DNA from: Candidatus Melainabacteria bacterium
GTDB taxonomy: Bacteria; Cyanobacteriota; Vampirovibrionia; Obscuribacterales; Obscuribacteraceae
NCBI GenBank assembly: GCA_003963305.1
Contig: RXJR01000006.1
Location: 1-64,000 of the forward strand
Reading direction: 5' to 3'
DNA: 64,000 nucleotides
Below are positions 1 to 7,296 of the stretch, piece by piece; positions within the stretch are counted from its first letter, which is position 1; each line of letters opens with the position of its first letter. The translations under genes and the position numbers were made by a program. The notes under the pieces are model-generated. The model was not told the DNA's origin. It searched no databases and worked only from the letters and a program-made list of their open reading frames with translations.

Positions 1-425
1 TGCCGAGCTTCCTTTTCGTGCAAACTAGTGCATGGCACTGTTTCATTGCGCTCCTCCGAGTTACTCGGAATAGTCCGGAACTCTGGATATTCGCCAACAT
101 CATGAATGCGCAGTGTCCAAGGTGTGTGGCTCTGGGTGCCGGTTATCGAGGCTGCAAGCCAGTCGCTCGGTCTAACTGTGTCGATGAGCGAGATGAGATT
201 TTCTGCGAGACGTTCGGGACCTCCGTTCGCCAGGAGAAGCTCAATTGTGCGAAGGTTGCGTTCCCGACGGGCTTTCTGGCCGCTTGTTCGATACCGAACT
301 CCGTTTCCATAGCAAACCTTTTTGCAGATGTCGGTCGCGCCGATGCAAGTCGCGCTGCGCGGTAAGCTGAAGGCCCAAGATGCCTTGCTGTTGTTGGTCA
401 GCTCAAGACCGTAATTCTTTTCCAT
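1..425 (-). CDS. GP88-like protein, 3' end beyond window
   Basis: Reading frame on the minus strand open from ATG at 425 to the left edge (141 residues seen), so the C terminus is missing. I chose the ATG at 425 over the one at 431 because AGAGGT (433-438) sits at normal distance only from the former. Residues 18-45 hold FSLP, then Cys27, Cys34 and Cys38 in a TCIGATDICKKVCYG block, followed by a basic helix; near residue 117 comes LRIHDVGE. This Cys-rich block plus an RIH-x-x-G-(D/E) motif is how I remember phage and plasmid Gene product 88 (GP88) proteins, whose role is unknown to me. Similarity fades after RIHDVGE, so a frameshift or divergence near the edge is possible. Lies downstream of the SSB gene in a mobile-element-like series. 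Confidence 0.55.
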   Translation of the reverse strand, partial: MEKNYGLELTNNSKASWAFSLPRSATCIGATDICKKVCYGNGVRYRTSGQKARRERNLRTIELLLANGGPERLAENLISLIDTVRPSDWLAASITGTQSHTPWTLRIHDVGEYPEFRTIPSNSEERNETVPCTSLHEKEAR

Positions 426-431
426 GTTCAT

Positions 432-726
432 ACCTCTGGTTAGTGCGGCGTTTCGCCTCAAAACCGGGGGGGGGGGCACGGGGTTGGCTCCGTGGGTCAA
501 GCGGAGATGTAAGAGTGGAGAGAAATGTGCTGCGATGCGCTTGACGCGCGGTGGCGCCGACCTCGTAAACTCAAGGAAATAGAAACGCTAAGACAAAGTG
601 CTGCTGCGACTGATCGCGATACGAGCTAGGCAAGGCGTCATCGCATTCGTATATTCATATAACTACTGCGGGGCGATACTTAAGTACGGCTACGAGAAGC
701 AGTGACGACAGCGCATGAAGGAAGAA
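432..726. other. non-coding stretch with an 11-G run
   Basis: No convincing gene on either strand. It holds the 5' leader of the GP88-like gene and an uninterrupted run of 11 G at 466-476 (C-run on the transcribed strand of that leader). Nothing else recognised. Confidence 0.5.
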
Positions 727-761
727 AGAAAAAGGAATTAGCAGGGACTTGCGCCCCTGCT
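727..761 (-). terminator. intrinsic terminator after ssb
   Basis: On the minus strand a perfect 7-bp stem (AGCAGGG/CCCTGCT, 740-746 with 755-761) with an 8-nt loop is followed by AATTCCTTTTTCTTTC. It lies 24 bases past the ssb stop codon, so it should end the ssb transcript and separate it from the GP88-like gene. Confidence 0.7.
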
Positions 762-784
762 TCAATCCCGATTCAGGACTAGAG

Positions 785-1141
785 CTAGGCGGTCTGCGCC
801 TCATCGCGAGCTGGCTTCTTGCCACAGAGGTGGAAGCTGGTGAGCTTGATGACAGGTTTTGTCATTTGCACTTTGACACCGTTCACTTCCTTGGGATAGG
901 TGCTTATCGCTAGCCGGCCATTTACCACCACTTCGCGTCCCTTTGTGATGCTCTTTAAGACGCGCTCACCAAGACCGTTCCAGGCGTCAATGTCGATCCA
1001 CATTGTTTTGTCTTCGTCGGTATTGGAAGAAAACTCTTTTACCGCTACCGAGAATTTCACGACCTTGTTACCGGTGTCTCCGAAAGAGACTGTGTGGGGG
1101 GCTTGTCCGACATGTCCGACGATAGTGATTGAGTTGTTCAT
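785..1141 (-). CDS. ssb: single-stranded DNA-binding protein
   Basis: 118-residue OB-fold protein of the bacterial SSB family: N-terminal MNNSITIVGHVGQAP, a KFSVAV strand, MWIDIDAWNGLGERV in the middle and KGREVVVNGRLAISTY near residue 68 are the usual SSB landmarks. It is shorter than housekeeping SSB (about 160-180 residues) and lacks the acidic C-terminal tip that recruits partner proteins; it ends in DEAQTA. Short tail-less SSBs are common on phages and plasmids. Start supported by TGGAGGT seven bases upstream. Probably protects single-stranded DNA during element replication or transfer rather than being the cell's main SSB. Confidence 0.85.
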   Translation of the reverse strand: MNNSITIVGHVGQAPHTVSFGDTGNKVVKFSVAVKEFSSNTDEDKTMWIDIDAWNGLGERVLKSITKGREVVVNGRLAISTYPKEVNGVKVQMTKPVIKLTSFHLCGKKPARDEAQTA

Positions 1142-1202
1142 TTGGCACCTCCAGTGCGTGTTAGTGCCTCGGAAAAAGACACAAGCGTCAGCCGCGCACG
1201 CG

Positions 1203-1264
1203 CTTTTTGCTGCTGCATGGACGCGTAGCGCCCTTTAGGGTTTGCCATTGCAGCAAGCAAAAAG
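1203..1264. repeat. long imperfect inverted repeat upstream of ssb
   Basis: CTTTTTGCTGCTGCATGG (1203-1220) pairs with the complement of 1245-1264 over 18 bases with only two single-base bulges; the 24-base loop contains the small palindrome CCCTTTAGGG. It lies about 60-120 bases upstream of the ssb start. Could be an attenuator, a single-strand origin or a processing site; the sequence alone does not say. Confidence 0.6.
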
Positions 1265-1787
1265 TTGTGTCACTGTTGGCACGTTAAGACATGCACCGGT
1301 GGTAGCCAATTACTTCAACTCGTTCTCGGACGGGCTTGTTGGTGTGCGCTCCAGTTTCCTTCGGTGCAAACAACAAGGCGTGTTGCCCGGTCGCGGAAGA
1401 AGGCCGGAGTCAATGCAGCGAAAACAAACAACGTAATTGTCGGCGGAACTGGTCGTCAGCGGCGCAAAATCACAATGGAAAGGGGTGGCAGCAGGCGCGG
1501 AAACACAACTCATGGCAGGAATGGTTGGTTGAGTTACAGTCACCGGTCCCAGCCGGGCAATCGAACAAGCGCGGTGCTACTGCCGGATTCGTTTGTCCTG
1601 AGCGGAAAGGATCGAGGCGGGTGTATCAGTGCGCTGCTTTGCTTGCCCTGTGTGTCTTGACCGCTCCGCTAAAATCTCCAGGGCGAAGGCGCGCTTGTTT
1701 TGCATCTGCCGTCTATCGCCCGCCTTCGCTCGTAAAGTGAGAAAGCGGGGCGAGTCAAGACGGGTCGTCAGGTTCATTCAAGGACTA
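1265..1787. other. gene-poor stretch between ssb and the J-domain gene
   Basis: About 520 bases with overlapping short open frames on both strands but none with a ribosome site or recognisable protein. A 9-bp perfect inverted repeat GCGAAGGCG/CGCCTTCGC lies at 1683-1691 and 1721-1729. A 77-codon minus-strand frame (1310-1543) has a Cys-rich translation but begins with GTG without a Shine-Dalgarno site, so I do not call it. Confidence 0.4.
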
Positions 1788-1788
1788 G

Positions 1789-1821
1789 TAAAAGAAACGG
1801 ACCCGGCGTCCAGCCGAGCCC
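1789..1821 (-). terminator. intrinsic terminator after J-domain gene
   Basis: Minus strand: 8-bp stem GGGCTCGG/CCGGGTCC (1814-1821 with 1799-1806, two G-U pairs), 7-nt loop, then GTTTCTTTTA. It begins 11 bases beyond the stop codon of the J-domain gene. Confidence 0.65.
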
Positions 1822-1832
1822 GTCGATGAGTT

Positions 1833-2915
1833 TTAAGCTGCTATTTCTTGCAGCTCCTTCTTGAGGTCAGTAACAACCTTTTCCGCAACTCGCTTACAGG
1901 AGAAGGAGTTGATTGGTGATGTCGCTTTGACTTCCATTGCGAATACCACTGCGTAGGCTCCGGGTCTGGCTTCGAAACGAATCTTCAAGCAACGGGAGCG
2001 CTTCACTTCAGGAAAGACTTCTTCTTCGAAGTGTAGCGTTGCTTCAGTAGCGCCTCCAGCTGCGACGAACCTCCAGCTTCCATTTGGAACGGTGTGCTTT
2101 TCGATGATGCTTTTCGCGAGGTCAACGGTATCACCGAGGCTGCGACCACTGCGGAAGTACATCTCTTTCTGCTGGAGCTTTATTAGTTCAGCTTCTGCGA
2201 AGAACCAGCGAAAGATGTAGCATGTGCACCAACCAGAGGCACCCAACATCGTCATCATCAGCCAATCTGGGTAGTGTCCTGGCAGCTCCGGGAATACGGA
2301 GCCGAGCGTTCCCGATATCACGAAGAGCGGTCCGAAAATGGCCGCGAATGCAAGAATCATTCCGAGGAATGATGGGTCGGTGCCGCTACAGCAGTGTTTG
2401 TCGATCTTCTCAACAAGGTCTTGCATCGGCGTAAGCTTTAACTCGGAAGCTGTGAACCAGCCGGTATTTGGAGGCTTTGCCGACGCTCCTTGCGATGAAG
2501 TTGACGACTTCGCTTGCGAGTTGGTTTGCCGTTGGTTTTGGCTCGCATGCGATTGCTGTTTGCTTTGAGTTCCTTGTTTTGTTTGTGAGTTCGTGTTGTT
2601 TGATTGAGATTTGTTGGCGTTGTTGTTTGACGTATTCGCGTTCGCCGATTTGTTCTGCGTCTGCTGAGAACCACTTGTGCTGCCGGGCGGGGTTGCATGC
2701 GGGTTCGTCTCAAACCATTTCTTCAAGATGTCCCGCGCATTGTTCAATTGCTTTTGTTTTTCAAGTGCAATCTGATAGTTCTTGGGATTGCGCGCGTGAC
2801 GATCAGGATGATGGATTCGTGACAACTTCCGCCAGCGTTCGTTAACTTCTTTAAGACCAGCACCGAAGGGTAGTTCGAGTGCTCGATAACACGCTTCAAA
2901 ATCCATGTTAGCCAT
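1833..2915 (-). CDS. J-domain (DnaJ-like) membrane protein
   Basis: 360 residues. Residues about 3-70 form a J domain (FEACYRALELPFGAG, WRKLSRIHHPDRHARN with the HPD signature that stimulates Hsp70 ATPase). Then comes a low-complexity Asn/Gln/Ser linker to about residue 160, followed by two hydrophobic segments (roughly 185-240: FLGMILAFAAIFGPLFVIS and the LMMTMLGASGWCTCYIFRWFF stretch) and a C-terminal soluble domain of about 110 residues. It lacks the Gly/Phe and zinc regions of true DnaJ. ATG at 2915 is preferred over 2945 because CAAGAGGAAC lies seven bases before it. Probably tethers an Hsp70 to a membrane-associated process of the element; the target is unknown. Confidence 0.75.
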   Translation of the reverse strand: MANMDFEACYRALELPFGAGLKEVNERWRKLSRIHHPDRHARNPKNYQIALEKQKQLNNARDILKKWFETNPHATPPGSTSGSQQTQNKSANANTSNNNANKSQSNNTNSQTKQGTQSKQQSHASQNQRQTNSQAKSSTSSQGASAKPPNTGWFTASELKLTPMQDLVEKIDKHCCSGTDPSFLGMILAFAAIFGPLFVISGTLGSVFPELPGHYPDWLMMTMLGASGWCTCYIFRWFFAEAELIKLQQKEMYFRSGRSLGDTVDLAKSIIEKHTVPNGSWRFVAAGGATEATLHFEEEVFPEVKRSRCLKIRFEARPGAYAVVFAMEVKATSPINSFSCKRVAEKVVTDLKKELQEIAA

Positions 2916-2952
2916 GTTCAGTTCCTCTTGATGCGCTTGAAACAAGCGAGAA

Positions 2953-2974
2953 GAGCGGGCATTACTGCCCGCTC
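2953..2974 (-). promoter_or_regulatory. 9-bp hairpin at the TPR-like gene stop
   Basis: Perfect stem GAGCGGGCA/TGCCCGCTC with a four-base loop that contains the stop codon of the upstream gene. On the minus strand it is followed by TTCTCGCTTGTTTC, a weak U-tract, so it may act as a partial terminator or attenuator before the J-domain gene. Confidence 0.5.
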
Positions 2975-3375
2975 CGTATTGAAATTGGTTGTGGGTTCAC
3001 TTGAAGTACAAGAGCAAGCGCGTTGTATTTCATTGCTTCGCGATGCTTGCCTTGTCTGCAGCAAACGTGACCGAGAAGCTTGTAGATCGTGATGATGCGC
3101 GCATTGTCTGCTGGAGCGATCTTCGCAACGATTCGATATGCCGTGGTCAGCGCTTTTTCAGCGAGGCGGAAACCATTTCGTCGTCCGACTTGTGCTTTCG
3201 CTGCTTTGATGAGGGCATCGGCAACGCGTTCTGGTGATTCGATGCGATTTGCTACATCTTCTCCAAGTGCGTAAAGTCTTTCGACGAGTTCTTCGTAGAG
3301 AGCTTCGGCTCGGTCGAGTCGCGTGAACGCTGAATTGCCGAAGGCCACAGCGTCTTTCAAATTGAGTTTTTCCAT
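2962..3375 (-). CDS. TPR-like helical protein
   Basis: 137 residues, almost wholly helical by composition. The C-terminal half (ITIYKLLGHVCCRQGKHREA and AMKYNALALVLQ) fits one tetratricopeptide unit with the G-x-x-x-x-x-(Q/G)-(G)-K pattern; the N-terminal half is an amphipathic helix run rich in Ala, Leu, Glu and Arg. No catalytic motif. Start is supported by TAAGGAG seven bases before the ATG. It sits between an HTH gene and the J-domain gene in the same direction and could serve as a co-chaperone-like adaptor, but that is inference. Confidence 0.55.
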   Translation of the reverse strand: MEKLNLKDAVAFGNSAFTRLDRAEALYEELVERLYALGEDVANRIESPERVADALIKAAKAQVGRRNGFRLAEKALTTAYRIVAKIAPADNARIITIYKLLGHVCCRQGKHREAMKYNALALVLQVNPQPISIRSGQ

Positions 3376-3393
3376 GATGTTTCTCCTTAGGCA

Positions 3394-3430
3394 GGAAGGA
3401 GAGACCCAAGAAATTCAGCCCTCTCCTTCC
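3394..3430. repeat. 10-bp inverted repeat in operon leader
   Basis: GGAAGGAGAG (3394-3403) and CTCTCCTTCC (3421-3430), 17-base loop, immediately upstream of the ribosome site of the TPR-like gene. One arm itself resembles a Shine-Dalgarno sequence. No U-tract in either direction, so more likely an RNA structure or a protein site than a terminator. Confidence 0.5.
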
Positions 3431-3450
3431 GAAAAGTTTTTGTTTAGCGA

Positions 3451-3675
3451 TTAACGGAAGATGATTCCGCTTCTAGGACACACGCTTGGTATTGCGTAGG
3501 TGTTCTTTTTGATTAGGTGTGCGATTCCGCTCCTGGTGACCATGATGCGCTGTTCAATTCGAACCACTGGCAGCTTGCGTTGTTTGATCAATCTGCGAAT
3601 TGTGTGTTCCGACATATCGAGCAATTTTGCTGTATCACGCACGGTAAGGAGCTGAAGGTTATTCGCATCTGTCAT
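3451..3675 (-). CDS. excisionase-type HTH protein, shorter copy
   Basis: 74 residues. Residues 9-55 match the small MerR/excisionase helix-turn-helix fold used by Xis-like proteins: LTVRDTAKLLDMSEHTIRRL is the recognition unit and KLPVVRIEQRIMVTRSGIAHLI is the wing. Good GGAGGA ribosome site before the ATG. It follows the other HTH gene by 15 bases, so the two are probably co-transcribed and may be related by duplication. Likely roles are directionality factor for the element's integrase or a small repressor. Confidence 0.7.
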   Translation of the reverse strand: MTDANNLQLLTVRDTAKLLDMSEHTIRRLIKQRKLPVVRIEQRIMVTRSGIAHLIKKNTYAIPSVCPRSGIIFR

Positions 3676-3690
3676 GATGTCCTCCAGTAG

Positions 3691-3966
3691 TTAGGCGATT
3701 TCGTTCTCGGCATTTCGATAACCGCAGCTGATCGTGCGGCTGTTGATGAACGCATCGAGGTCGGCTTTTCTATATTTTGCTAACCGCCCGACTTTTACAA
3801 ACCGTAGCGGATAACGCCTAGTAGAAGCCCATACAGCGAGCGTTTCGGGAGTTACTCCGAGGTATGCTGCTGCCTCTCGACGGGTGAGAAGATCTGATTG
3901 AAATCTTGGTGTGATTGCGGGACTTTGGGTCGATTGAACGACCTCTAGTTTTCTGTCGTTTGACAT
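3691..3966 (-). CDS. excisionase-type HTH protein, longer copy
   Basis: 91 residues from the ATG at 3966 (AGGAGAA lies six bases before it; an ATG at 3990 has no such site). Residues about 27-80 form a helix-turn-helix_17/excisionase-like domain: LLTRREAAAYLGVTPETLAV, then RYPLRFVKVGRLAKYRKADLDAFI. First gene of the leftward operon and divergent from hsdM. It could regulate the divergent region or act with the recombinase whose remnant lies at 21.4-21.8 kb. MADS loci also carry an HTH protein (MAD1) as I recall, so this gene is one candidate for that role here. Confidence 0.7.
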   Translation of the reverse strand: MSNDRKLEVVQSTQSPAITPRFQSDLLTRREAAAYLGVTPETLAVWASTRRYPLRFVKVGRLAKYRKADLDAFINSRTISCGYRNAENEIA

Positions 3967-4104
3967 TGTGTTCTCCTTATGGAGCACCATTTACGGTGCG
4001 CGAAAAACGCGCTCAGGAAATGTCGAAGCCTGGTCGGATGTATTGAAGAAGCAAAAAAGAATTTGCAGGAAAAACCAGAAATGTCCATCAAATCTGGTCA
4101 AACA

Positions 4105-4142
4105 AAAAGCCCGAGGCGCCTGTATCTTCAGCTTGCCTCGGG
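4105..4142 (-). terminator. terminator-like hairpin with no obvious gene
   Basis: CCCGAGGC (4110-4117) pairs perfectly with GCCTCGGG (4135-4142). On the minus strand the stem is followed by CTTTTTGTTTGACC, a good intrinsic terminator. The only sequence that could feed it is 4143-4463, where I find no convincing protein gene. On the plus strand the tail is TTAAATT, much weaker. Confidence 0.55.
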
Positions 4143-4463
4143 TTAAATTGGCGCGTCGAGCGCCATGTATTTATCGTACCGCCGCTTTCGAAAATCGCAC
4201 CATAGGGAAAACCCTGGGACGAAAATTTAGATATGGGCAATTCTGTCGACTACTGTGATGAGTTCCGCAGCCCCGCCCGAGCAAGTCTGATGCGTTGCCG
4301 CTGCATGCCGATAGCCGCGGATGCATAACGGCGCTGCAATGGATATAAAAGGGGACAAGCCTCGAAATCTTACGCCGCCGCAGAGATTCGGCGGTTGTCA
4401 TGATCGGCTTAAAATGCATTCTAGGTTATTCTTACATGTTTACTTACTAATGCGATTCGGTGG
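4143..4463. other. intergenic region before hsdM
   Basis: About 320 bases between the terminator-like hairpin and the hsdM leader. Contains small hairpins (GCGCGTCGAGCGC at 4151, CCGCCG/CGGCGG around 4375-4394) and the first copy of a 16-base direct repeat. No protein gene with a ribosome site on either strand; a minus-strand small RNA ending at 4105 is possible. Confidence 0.4.
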
Positions 4464-4469
4464 TTGTCA
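4385..4469. repeat. 16-base direct repeat pair in hsdM leader
   Basis: GATTCGGCGGTTGTCA (4385-4400) and GATTCGGTGGTTGTCA (4454-4469) differ at one base, start-to-start 69 bases. They lie directly upstream of hsdM and could be sites for a regulator of the restriction-modification operon. Confidence 0.6.
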
Positions 4470-4547
4470 GTGGCTCGATTCGAAAAACTAAGTTCTGCGG
4501 TGCGCGTCAAACCATCAGATGACATTGATATTGTCGGGAAGGTTCGA

Positions 4548-6110
4548 GTGAACAACAACAAGGAAGCAGAACGAGCGGAACTACACAAAACGATCTGGCG
4601 TATTGCCAACGACTTGCGCGGCAGCGTCGATGGATGGGACTTCAAAAGCTACGTGCTCGGTATGTTGTTTTACCGGTTCATCTCAGAGAACCTGACAGCT
4701 TACCTAAATACGCAGGAGCGCAAAGCTGGCAAAAAAACATTCGACTATGCAGCTCTGTCCGATGAGGACGCTGAATATGGCCGCGTCGAGACAGTTAAAG
4801 AAAAGGGCTTCTATATACTGCCGTCCCACCTGTTCGCCAATGTGCGGAAGCAAGCGCAGGACGATGGGAATCTAAACGAAACTCTGTCCAAAGTGTTCAA
4901 GGGCATCGAAGGCTCGGCCGTTGGTGCGGATAGTGAGAACGACATCAAGGGATTGTTCGACGACCTAGACGTCAACAGTAGCAAGCTCGGTCCATCGGTT
5001 ATAAAGCGCAACGAAAAGCTCGTCAAACTGCTCGATGCCATCGGCGATCTTCCGCTGGGAAATTTCTCAGACAACACCATCGACCTTTTTGGCGATGCCT
5101 ACGAATACCTGATGCAAATGTATGCCTCCACAGCGGGCAAGTCGGGCGGAGAGTTTTACACGCCTCAGGAAGTCTCCGAATTACTCGCTTGCATCGCTGT
5201 GGCAGGCAAGACAGAGGTTAACAAAGTCTATGACCCCGCCTGTGGGTCAGGGTCGTTGCTGCTGAAAGTCGTCAAAGTACTGGGTCAGGACAAGGTGCGC
5301 CAGGGGTTTTTCGGACAGGAGGTGAATCTGACGACCTATAACCTGTGCCGGATCAATATGTTCTTACATGACGTGAACTATGAAAAGTTCGACATCGCGC
5401 ACGGTGACACACTCACAGACCCGCAGCATTGGGATGACGAACCCTTCGAAGCTATTGTTTCCAATCCTCCGTATTCGATCAAATGGGCGGGTGATAGTAA
5501 CACGTTGCTTATCAATGACCCACGCTTTTCGCCGGCTGGTGTGCTGGCGCCCAAGAGCAAGGCCGATCTTGCATTCACTATGCACATCCTGAGCTGGCTT
5601 GCTGTCAATGGTACGGCAGCGATCGTTGAATTTCCTGGTGTCCTATATCGCGGCGGTGCGGAGCAGAAAATCCGGCAGTACCTGATCGACAACAACTATG
5701 TTGATACCGTTATCCAGTTGCCGCCTGACCTGTTTTTTGGTACTGGAATTGCCACATGTATCATCGTGCTCAAGAAATCCAAGCGCGACAACGCGACGCT
5801 GTTCATCGACGCTTCGTCCGAGTTCATTCGGGTTGGTAACAAGAATAAGCTTACCCAGGACAATCAAAAGAAGATTCTCGATGCCTTCACCGCGCGAAAA
5901 GACATTGCCCACTTCGCAAGATTGGTCGACAATGGCGACATCGGCAGTAACAACTACAATATCGCGGTGTCCTCGTATGTGGAGCACCAGGACAAACGCG
6001 AAGCGGTGGACATCAAGGCGCTCAATAGCAAAATCGCCGGGATTGTCGCTCGACAAACGGAACTGCGAAGGCAGATCGAAACCATAGTTGCGGACCTGGA
6101 AGGGGAATAA
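4548..6110 (+). CDS. hsdM: type I restriction-modification DNA methyltransferase
   Basis: 520 residues. The N terminus ELHKTIWRIANDLRGSVDGW is the HsdM helical domain; then YGRVETVKEKGFYILPS, and the Rossmann methyltransferase with motif I DPACGSGSLLLKV (about residue 230) and motif IV NPPYSIKW (about residue 305), the NPPY form of adenine-N6 methyltransferases. Forms the M2S1 methylase with HsdS using S-adenosylmethionine. The frame is open back to TTG at 4464, but GTG at 4548 has GGGAAGG at five bases and gives the usual HsdM start (MNNNKEAERAELHK), so I choose it. Followed one base later by hsdS. In this island its methylation is the likely self mark. Confidence 0.95.
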   Translation: MNNNKEAERAELHKTIWRIANDLRGSVDGWDFKSYVLGMLFYRFISENLTAYLNTQERKAGKKTFDYAALSDEDAEYGRVETVKEKGFYILPSHLFANVRKQAQDDGNLNETLSKVFKGIEGSAVGADSENDIKGLFDDLDVNSSKLGPSVIKRNEKLVKLLDAIGDLPLGNFSDNTIDLFGDAYEYLMQMYASTAGKSGGEFYTPQEVSELLACIAVAGKTEVNKVYDPACGSGSLLLKVVKVLGQDKVRQGFFGQEVNLTTYNLCRINMFLHDVNYEKFDIAHGDTLTDPQHWDDEPFEAIVSNPPYSIKWAGDSNTLLINDPRFSPAGVLAPKSKADLAFTMHILSWLAVNGTAAIVEFPGVLYRGGAEQKIRQYLIDNNYVDTVIQLPPDLFFGTGIATCIIVLKKSKRDNATLFIDASSEFIRVGNKNKLTQDNQKKILDAFTARKDIAHFARLVDNGDIGSNNYNIAVSSYVEHQDKREAVDIKALNSKIAGIVARQTELRRQIETIVADLEGE

Positions 6111-6111
6111 C

Positions 6112-7296
6112 ATGAGCCGCATTAACGATCTGATTGGGCAGTATTGCCCGGATGGCGTGGAGTTTAAGCCGCTGGGCGATCTTCTGTCATACGAACAGCC
6201 TGGAAAGTATCTTGTTAAATCGACGGCTTACGACGATTCTTATTCTACTCCAGTACTTACCGCAGGACAGACCTTCATCCTTGGATATACGGATGAAACG
6301 GAAAACTTGTACCCAGCGTCATCGAAAAACCCCACCATCATTTTTGATGACTTCACGACGGCCTTTAAGTGGGTTGACTTCCCGTTCAAGGCTAAATCGT
6401 CAGCAATGAAGATGCTTACACCTAGACCGACGGAAGAGGTCAACTTCCGGTTTGTGTACTATGCAATGCTCTGCATCCAGTTTACCCCACAAGAGCATGC
6501 ACGCCAGTGGATCAGTCAATACTCCACGTTCCGCGTGCCGGTGCCGCCGCTGGATGTCCAACGGGAGATCGTGAAAGTACTCGACACTTTTACGGCGTTG
6601 GAGGCAGCGCTGGAGGCAGAGCTGGACGCACGTCGTCAACAGTACAAGTACTACCGGGACGAGCTCCTCACCTTTGATCATCGCGCGCCGGAAACAAGCA
6701 AGGAATGGACAACCCTGAGTGAAGTTGGCAAGTTTACGCGGGGACGGCGATTCACTAACAATGATTTTGTAGAATCCGGTGTCGGCTGCATCCACTACGG
6801 GGAGATCTACACCCACTACGGTCTGAGCGCGACGGAGACCAAATCCTTTCTGAACCCTGAGCTGGCAGCAACTCTCCGCAGGGCGAAGAAGGGTGAGCTA
6901 GTGATCGCGGGCACCGGAGAAAGCGTCGAGGATATCGGCAAGGCGGTCGCGTGGCTAGGCGACGACGAAGTGGCTGTCCATGATGATTGCTACATTTTCA
7001 GCCATTCTCTCAATCCGAAGTACATGGCCTACTTTTTCCAATCGAGCCATTTCAATGAGCAGAAAGTGAAGCATGCTGCTGGAGCAAAGATGATCCGAGT
7101 GTCCAGCGAGGGGTTGGGAAAAATCCGAATCTACGTTCCGCCAGTTGAAGAACAGGAACGCATTGTCTCCATCCTCGATTCTTTCGATGCGTTGATAAAT
7201 GACCCCACGTCCGGTCTTCCAGCTGAAATTCAGGCGCGGCGGCAACAGTACGAGTATTATCGCATTCAATTGCTCACATTCGAGGAAGCGTCGTGA
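6112..7296 (+). CDS. hsdS: type I restriction-modification specificity subunit
   Basis: 394 residues from ATG 6112 (AAGGGGA upstream; the ATG at 6088 inside hsdM is less likely). Two target-recognition domains: residues about 1-150 and about 200-360. Each is followed by the conserved spacer helix, seen as RRQQYKYYRDELLTF near residue 185 and RRQQYEYYRIQLLTF at the C terminus, with VPPLDVQREIVKVLDTF and VPPVEEQERIVSILDSF before them. The full two-domain layout predicts a bipartite asymmetric recognition site; the sequence recognised cannot be read from here. Overlaps hsdR by four bases. Confidence 0.93.
   Translation: MSRINDLIGQYCPDGVEFKPLGDLLSYEQPGKYLVKSTAYDDSYSTPVLTAGQTFILGYTDETENLYPASSKNPTIIFDDFTTAFKWVDFPFKAKSSAMKMLTPRPTEEVNFRFVYYAMLCIQFTPQEHARQWISQYSTFRVPVPPLDVQREIVKVLDTFTALEAALEAELDARRQQYKYYRDELLTFDHRAPETSKEWTTLSEVGKFTRGRRFTNNDFVESGVGCIHYGEIYTHYGLSATETKSFLNPELAATLRRAKKGELVIAGTGESVEDIGKAVAWLGDDEVAVHDDCYIFSHSLNPKYMAYFFQSSHFNEQKVKHAAGAKMIRVSSEGLGKIRIYVPPVEEQERIVSILDSFDALINDPTSGLPAEIQARRQQYEYYRIQLLTFEEAS

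Noticed and set aside
1310-1543. 77-codon Cys-rich minus-strand frame
   Set aside because: Starts with GTG without Shine-Dalgarno site and shows no family resemblance.
1653-1762. Inverted repeat TCTTGACCGCTCC with GCGGGGCGAGTCAAGA
   Set aside because: Only six to eight bases pair in register; too weak to call.
4171-4419. 82-codon minus-strand frame ahead of the orphan terminator
   Set aside because: No ribosome site and no recognisable protein; a small RNA is a better explanation of the terminator.
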